Origin: Adineta steineri
Lineage: Eukaryota > Rotifera > Eurotatoria > Adinetida > Adinetidae
Direction of reading: 5' to 3'
Assembly: GCA_905250115.1 (NCBI GenBank)
Contig: CAJNOI010000023.1
Coordinates: 504,519 to 568,518, forward strand
DNA length: 64,000 bases
Every line of letters starts with the position of its first letter. The first letter of the stretch is position 1. Position numbers and translations under genes: made by a program. The notes beneath the pieces are model-generated. The model was not told where the DNA came from. It did no database searches and saw only the letters and a program-made list of their open reading frames with translations. Of this stretch, positions 57,641 through 64,000 are shown in pieces.

Positions 57641-60014
57641 TTAGGATGAATATATTGATTTTTGTTTCGTTTGAACTGCATATGCATGTACCAATATAGA
57701 ACTTTGATTTGCTGAATCTGTACTTTCAACTGTATTATTTCTTGAACGTTGAACTTCATCAGTTGGTAGACTGGAGATAGAAGGTGTAAAATATGATGTT
57801 TTCAAAATATTCATAGAATTCAATTCAAAACCACCAGATGGAGTTGATTGGAATGAATTTTCATTTGCTAAACGATGATATTCATTCTGAAACTTGAATG
57901 GATTACTGTTTCGAGAACTAGAACCATCATTAATGTATTGTTCACGATAATCAGGTAATTGATTTCGAAAATCTTTATTCTCCTTTGTATGATCAATGAA
58001 TCTTTCATTCCAACGATAGTTATCCGCACTTTGATTGCGATTAAGAATGCGACGACGAATTCGTGCGCTAAAAAAGTATAAAGAAAAAAACATATAGAAA
58101 AAAGAAATATGCTAAATGATATCTTTAAATATAAATATTTTGTTCGTCACAGTACAAATTGAAATACCTGTAAAGATTATATGGTTTACAACAACAGCAA
58201 TAGTATAAAATCAATCCAGCAAGTAACAGTAATAAAGGTAAACCAAGTCCAAGACCTAATGCAAGTAGTCGATAATCATCATTCGAGTGATTTACTGATG
58301 ATGTTGTTGAGATAGTACTTGTAGTTGTCTCACCTGGACCTATTGATAATTAATCATATATTTTTAAAAAGATAACAAAAATTTCATTTTTACATACACA
58401 AAAGAGATTGATTGGTTGCAACAACTGTGAAAGTTGTACAATATTGATCTGATGTTATATTAGCACTATAATAGAATTAGAATGAAAAAATAAAGATTTT
58501 TCTAGTTTAAAAAAAACTACCTGTCAATTGCTACAGCACAATAAATTTGAGATCCAATTTGTTGATTAGTTGGTATCCATGTTTGTGTTACTGTCCACAT
58601 ATTTGATGATCCAACTCTTGTCATATTACTTTTATACATATATAATGGAGATACTGTAACTAATTCAGATATCGATGTATTTGGACATCCTTGTAAAATT
58701 GTTACAGTAAAATTAAATTGAATTCCAACTTGAATAGCCATACAACCAGATAAATTTAAACTAATAATTGGTTTCAAAGAACAAAGAGATTCGCCAACAA
58801 TTTGAATTAGAAATTGTATAGGAACACTACTAAGTGATGTATTAGTTGATGCATTAGCAAAATCTTCTACCATCAAAGCAGCAGCATAAACAATTCCGAC
58901 TGTTTTTCCTGTGCTATTAAAGGTCAGCGTACAAGTACTGCTGGAAAGTGTACTACCTAGTATTGTTCCACAAACATCACCACATTCATCTAATTTCGAT
59001 GTTTTCTTGGCCCAACGACAACTAAATTATACATAAAAATATTTATTTTTGAAAATTATTTGGAGACAAGAAAAGGAAAAGCAATAGCTTACCGTGTAAT
59101 ATCATTGTCAGCATCAATGACAGGAATTTTTATATTGATTAGACTATTGATCGGTACTAGGACAGCTATTTAAAAGTATAAATAAGTAATAAAGATATAT
59201 TTCTGATTATGATCTATAGAATAGTTAAGAAAATGTTATTAAAAAATTATAAATGTGGAAATTTTATATTAATTTTTATCAAGTAGAGTAATAAAACTTA
59301 ACAATATTCATGAAAAAAAAAAAGAAAATTAATTTTATTATTATATAAAGAACTATTTTAATAATAATTTTTGTATATGTAGATTGTAGTCATACATAAA
59401 TTCTCATCTAATTATAACTTTTATTTAATATTTGTGTATGTATTTCGATTTGAGGAAAATTGATAATTTAACTTATACATACGTGAAACAACAGTTGCAA
59501 CTGGTGATGTATTAATAGATCCATCAGATCTCGGAGTCAAATCAATACAAGAACCAATAGACCATTTAGCACTAGTTAAAGAACAATTATTATCACAGAA
59601 TGGTGATTGAAGTACCATCCAGTATATATTTTGAAATGCAACACAAAATTTTGATCTAATTGCAATATTTTCAGTATTTGAAATTTGACTTGTTCGTGAA
59701 TTAAAAACATTACTAGAATCAACACAATATCCTAGAGCATTTAATGTTGTATATCCACCACAAGTACTATTTGTTGTAACGCATTGAAGTATTGAAGGGT
59801 TGGATGATACAGATGAAGAAGGAAAAATATATGATTGATTGCAATAAGTATTTGTTTCTGTCCATTGATAAGATTGTGTAAATATTACAGGTATACTAGA
59901 ATTTGTAATATTATTATTTATAACTTTCCATGAAATTGTTCCTCCAAGAAAATGTTTTGATTGAATTAAAGATAAGTTAGAAATAATAAAAAGATAAACG
60001 ATGATAGCAAACAT
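57641..60014 (-). CDS. Type I single-pass membrane protein, large extracellular part, function unknown
   Basis: Six exons: 60014-59483, 59165-59093, 59021-58521, 58465-58398, 58339-58168, 58067-57641. They join to 590 aa. A signal peptide (MFAIIVYLFIISNLSLIQS) is followed by HFLGGTISWKVIN and an ectodomain with many N-glycosylation sites and paired cysteines (TRCRWAK, CGDVCGTILG, TTNSTCGG). One membrane helix (LLALGLGLPLLLLLAGLILY) ends in CCCC, a likely palmitoylation site. The ~150-aa cytoplasmic tail is Ser/Asn-rich. Proteins starting GG(T/S)(I/F)(S/T)W are found in several invertebrates without known function. A cell-surface receptor or adhesion role is inferred only from topology. Confidence 0.8.
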
Positions 60015-60869
60015 AATTTTTCTATCAATCTAAAATAGAGATGAAATTATTGAATTTTTGCACTGAGAAGTTCTTTTATATATGATGACATACGAGAAAA
60101 ATAAAAAAAATATTATTCAAGAATATAAAAAAAAAATTGTGAAGACAAACTTTTTGATCATATGATTTTTTGAAATAATGAATTTTTTTTCTATGGTTTC
60201 AAAACAACAAGTCTCTATAATATTTTATTATTATTATCTAAAAAATCATAGTTGATATAAAATAAATTTTCCATGAAAAATTATTATTTCTTGTTGCTTG
60301 TTCGATCTTTAATGAATAATAATTATATGTATTGTTTTCGTATTGTATCATTCATATCTTAATAAATAAAAAAAACATAATGAATTTTATATATTTATGT
60401 CAATAAAACTAAAACATATAAAAGAAGCAATTCTTTTTCTTGAATTACAAGTGCATCGTCATTACCTGGAAATTCGTTCAGGTCATAGCTAATAATCAAT
60501 TTGTATTATATGATTTTACATAGAAATCTGTGCGTATGTTTCTTATGTTTGAATACTGAATTATACTAAGGAGAAAATCAATAGTGTCGAGTTTAATAAA
60601 GAAACCAATTTATTGAAAGTATATACATGCTTTAATTATTCTATGGAAAAAAAATCAATAAGTATGTCAAGATGATCAAAAGTTCATTTTTACAAATATT
60701 AGTACTTATACAGATGAATTGGAGATTAGGATTATTTTCATTTTTGTTATAGTACATTTTCGATCATTTATTTTAATCATATATATTTATTAAGACAATA
60801 ATAATCAAAAAGAAATTTCAAGAAAATGAATACATTGTGATATTTTTTTTATAATGAAAACAATATGTT
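60015..60869. other. Intergenic, no gene seen
   Basis: AT-rich spacer holding the promoter of the type I membrane protein and the 3' flank of the GPCR gene. Confidence 0.55.
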
Positions 60870-61850
60870 TCAAATGTCAGTATTACGAATTGTTTGAGGT
60901 ATATCATGAGCCAATACTCTAGCCGGTTCAACACGAATTCTTCGTCTTATTATTCGTTTTGACAGATTTGTAAAAGCTGCGTTAAATTCTTTGCGAAAAC
61001 CTTTTGATTATGCAATATATACGTAAAGTGCCGATGCAGGATTAAGATAGACTAAAAATGACGTACTAAAGAAAAATACAAATGCTTCTATGTCTAAGCT
61101 TTGAGCAGACTTTATATATGTATTCGTAATAGCTTTATAGAGAGTAATTGCTGGAAAAAGACTTGTTGTAATAATATAGATAAATACTTGACTGAATAAC
61201 ATAACTGTAAATGTATGATCATTTCGACTATTTATTCTTCCTGCATTCAATCTAGTTCGAAGTTCTCGACGATGTCGAATGGTTAATAAACTGAAAATAG
61301 TCATTAAAACAGGTGGAACAATTCCTGCAACAATAGCTGAATAGAAACCATAGATTATAATATACGGGCTTGTCATAATACATTGGTTTTTATAAAGAAC
61401 TTGTTCAAAGGCAATATGAACAGTTATAATAGGCCATATGAATATATTTGCAATAATCATTTGAATAGCTAGTTTTGGTTGACAAAATGAACGAAATCTT
61501 GCAGATCCATTACAAATAGCATATCGATCAATACATGCGAATACGATAAGTGATCGACCAATCATAAGTAATGTATGATTGATGTATTGTCGGAGTTTAC
61601 AATAGACAAAAGAATATGTAGTCGGATCAATATGATCTAAATTGTACAGGGATTGTAGTATTCCCCAGCTAAGACTTAGTATATTGATAATGGATGCTGC
61701 AAGAAGATATAGAACACAAGAATTACGAAAGAAATTTTTACGAGTAAGAACATATATAATAATTAGATTTCCTAAAAAACCAAAAGCCCAAATAAAACTC
61801 GTTATATATCGAATCATCCATAAACGAACATCTGTTAGAGACCAACTCAT
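60870..61850 (-). CDS. Rhodopsin-like GPCR with an in-frame stop before the tail
   Basis: The frame from 61850 encodes seven helices in 280 aa and stops with TAA at 61010-61008. Class A features: FLGNLIIIYVL (helix 1), IDRYAIC at the DRY position (helix 3), and LNPASALYVYIA, the NPxxY region (helix 7). In the same frame the sequence continues past the stop with SKGFRKEFNAAFTNLSKRII to a TGA at 60870, which is the expected helix 8 and basic C-terminal tail (46 residues). So the stop removes the tail. Many bdelloid neuropeptide-like (FMRFamide type) receptors look like this; ligand unknown. Either a recent nonsense mutation, a sequence error, or a naturally tailless receptor. Confidence 0.85.
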
Positions 61851-63191
61851 ATTAATAAAATATTGTTAATTATTTAAAAGATAATAATATCAATTCCTAT
61901 AATTAACAAATAGAATCTGAAAGATAAAATTATATTTAGATATAATATTGTTTTCTTTGATAATTAATTTGAATGAAAAGTACCACATCAAGTTGATCAT
62001 ATAAGAGTTTATTTTACCTTATATGAGATGATTATTTTGAAACGTAATATGACCAACAAACAAACAGTAAAAACAAGATTCTAATTTTATTTGTTTTGCT
62101 ATCGTTGGCGTTGTCATTTATTCTTTAATCTCTTTTTTCGCAACTCTTTAATTCAAATAAATCTAAATTAAATTGACGGTAATCGGAAATTAATTATGAA
62201 ATTGTCTTCCAGCCCATTTTATAGTAGTTTATATAGAACAGAGCATATAGTAAAAACTCGAACACATTTACTGGATAGATCTCTATTAAAAAGTGACATA
62301 GTAATGTTTTTGATTATTTGTATTTTATCTACAAAAATCACTTCTTCTCTTGAGTCAACATTTGTTATGATCAGCATAGATTTTTTTATTTAGAATTATC
62401 AAATCAAATAAAAAGTTAAAAAGAACCATGCGAAGGAAGTCTACAGGATAAGCTTGTAGTATCGAAAAAAATAATTTAAAGATACAAATAGAATGTCAAT
62501 TCTGAAAACTAAAATTATTATCTAAATAATATTAAAGAAAAATTCTTTTTCAGATACATATCATTGAATCAACGTATTATAATATTCTATAAGGAAAATT
62601 AAACACAGAAAAAAGAATAAAAACCATTTTAAATTTATAAGCATTAAAAATTTTTTTATTAAGATGTTCTTTTAATAAAATATACGACTGTAAAGCTAAT
62701 ACTCGATAAAATGGTATGTTACACTAAACCATTAAATATTGCTTTTCTTACCAGAATAGTTAAAAATATTGCTAAAATTTTCATATAGAAGATATATAGA
62801 TAAATCTCCAGATGTAAATTGTATTTAGACAAAACTTACGTCTGTGAAATACTACGTATAAAATTAAATGATAGATATTTATTGTTTTTGTCTAATCTTT
62901 TTTGTAATTCCAAGAAAAAAACGATGTAATAATTGATGTATGCCTCTAAAGAATATTATGACCTTCACTTAAATATTCTGACAATTTTAGCATTAGGCGT
63001 AGGCTAAAGAATTAATAAACCTTAGTTGAATAACGAGATTTACCTTTAGCAACACTATTATTTATATTTTATATAAAATATAATTTCTATTATTATAAAA
63101 TATATTTTTTTCCGAAAAGAAACAAGAAATAATAATAATAATAATAAGTTCAAGAAAATCTTTGATATTACTGATATAACTGAAATTTTAT
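61851..63191. other. Intergenic, no gene seen
   Basis: AT-rich 1.3 kb between the GPCR and the GFA-domain gene. A 65-codon frame at 62196-62393 lacks any motif. Confidence 0.55.
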
Positions 63192-63716
63192 TTATTCATC
63201 TAAAATTTGTTTTGATTTATTTTTATGTGCTTCAAATTTTGGTAAGCCATCACCTTTTAAAAAATCACCCAAAATTGTTCTTTGTCCATAAAATATATGA
63301 CATGATGGTTTTAATTTCTCTCGAATGGTTTCTGATGCACGAAATTCTTTAAATGTTTGTGGAAATGCTAACCACATTCGACGTCCTTCATCAGCCAATG
63401 GTGAAGAACATTGTTTACAACGAACTTTGCATGGTAATATATGATTTTGTGTATTTTCACTATTATTGTAAAATTCTAATGAATCTAAACCTGATGTAAA
63501 ATATAATGATGTTTTTGGAAATATACACGCCCATTGATATGGTGCTCCTTGTAATATTTGACATCCATGACAATGACAATAAGTTGAATCAACTGGAAAT
63601 TCATCATAAATAACATATTGAATTAAACCACAATAACATGATGCATGATATTTTATTAAATCATCATCTTTCTTTGTATTGGAATAAGGTGGATGAGATT
63701 GCCAACTGGAAGACAT
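63192..63716 (-). CDS. GFA-domain (CENP-V/GFA family) zinc-binding protein
   Basis: Single-exon frame of 174 aa. It holds the GFA zinc sites: HASCYCGLIQY (C-x-C), STYCHCHGCQ (C-x-C-x2-C) and VRCKQCSSPLADE (C-x2-C), separated as in the family, with WACIFP and LYFTSGLDSLEFY between. The family includes glutathione-dependent formaldehyde-activating enzyme-like proteins and CENP-V; most members, abundant in fungi and bacteria, have unproven substrates. About 30 polar residues precede the domain and there is no signal peptide, so it is probably cytosolic. An intronless GFA gene in an animal hints at acquisition from fungi or bacteria, though CENP-V relatives exist in animals. Confidence 0.88.
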   Translation of the reverse strand: MSSSWQSHPPYSNTKKDDDLIKYHASCYCGLIQYVIYDEFPVDSTYCHCHGCQILQGAPYQWACIFPKTSLYFTSGLDSLEFYNNSENTQNHILPCKVRCKQCSSPLADEGRRMWLAFPQTFKEFRASETIREKLKPSCHIFYGQRTILGDFLKGDGLPKFEAHKNKSKQILDE

Positions 63717-63758
63717 CTAAAAATCGATATAGATATTATAATAAAACAATTCATTTAC

Positions 63759-63782
63759 AGCACGTGTTTCTTTTCACGTGCT
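63759..63782. repeat. Perfect 8-bp-stem hairpin with two CACGTG boxes
   Basis: AGCACGTG-8 nt-CACGTGCT, about 45 bp upstream of the GFA gene start (minus strand). Each arm contains the E-box CACGTG, so it could bind a bHLH factor as a pair; this is inference. Confidence 0.5.
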
Positions 63783-64000
63783 TACATATTGTATTGAAAG
63801 AACATAAGAACAAAGAATTCTATGATAAAAAGAAAAACGAAATAAATTATATTAGTCATACACCTCAATAAATAAATGGAAAATAATACTATTTTTATTG
63901 GTCTAATCAAATCATAATAGTTATTTGATAATCGAAAAAAATCGTCGTTTACAATAATTATAAATGATGAATTATTTAAATAAGAATTATATATGTAAAC
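63783..64000. other. Upstream flank of the GFA gene
   Basis: AT-rich to the window edge; no gene seen. Confidence 0.5.

Noticed and set aside
1-64000. tRNA, rRNA, spliced-leader RNA genes and CRISPR arrays
   Set aside because: Looked for tRNA box B words, the bdelloid spliced-leader start and spaced direct repeats on both strands; found none convincing by eye. A tRNAscan/Infernal run would settle it.

Overview
This looks like a nuclear genome window from a bdelloid rotifer (Rotaria/Adineta type). The DNA is very AT-rich and genes are split by tiny GT-AG introns, mostly 40-70 bp. The protein set mixes ordinary animal genes (EIF2B3, TECR, ENTPD5/6-like, a ZnT1-like zinc transporter, rhodopsin-type GPCR) with families common in bdelloids: B-box/NHL-repeat proteins, PARP-related proteins, and genes that look fungal or bacterial (DUF1275/YoaK, a fungal-type MFS carrier, a GFA-domain protein). 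The lineage is inferred from family resemblance and gene structure; no database search was possible.

Layout. 0-16 kb is gene-dense: FrnE/DsbA-like oxidoreductase (-), ENTPD5/6-like nucleoside diphosphatase (-), a 19-exon macro-PARP with a CCCH finger, macrodomain, WWE and PARP domain (+, ending in a 10-N assembly gap), TECR (+) and EIF2B3 (+). An odd stretch at 9.2-11.5 kb holds a ~100-bp-arm palindrome, a GC-rich CCGT-rich island and telomere-like hairpins. 16-29 kb is sparser: a Frag1/DRAM/Sfk1 membrane protein, a small unknown protein, the zinc transporter, a decayed relic, and DUF1275. 29-36 kb has a PARP-finger/WGR protein, an MFSD4/NaGLT1-like transporter flanked by inverted LTR-like repeats, and a secreted cysteine-rich protein. 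39-53 kb is a decay and transposon zone: a frameshifted B-box/NHL gene, hAT transposase remains, a broken zinc-binding endonuclease-like gene, an intact Ty3/gypsy LTR retrotransposon (identical 275-bp LTRs, 5-bp target duplication GAAGG) and a DUF3987-like fragment. 53-64 kb holds an intronless fungal-type MFS gene, the 3' stub of a sugar transporter, a type I membrane protein, a GPCR with an in-frame stop before its tail, and a GFA-domain gene.

The genes do not form a pathway. The most notable themes are (1) a dispersed family of short fold-back sequences whose arms resemble the bdelloid telomere repeat TGTGGG, (2) two PARP-related genes with unusual key residues or architecture, and (3) the contrast between a very young LTR retrotransposon and strongly decayed elements beside it. 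Exon boundaries were assigned by eye from splice consensus and reading-frame continuity.
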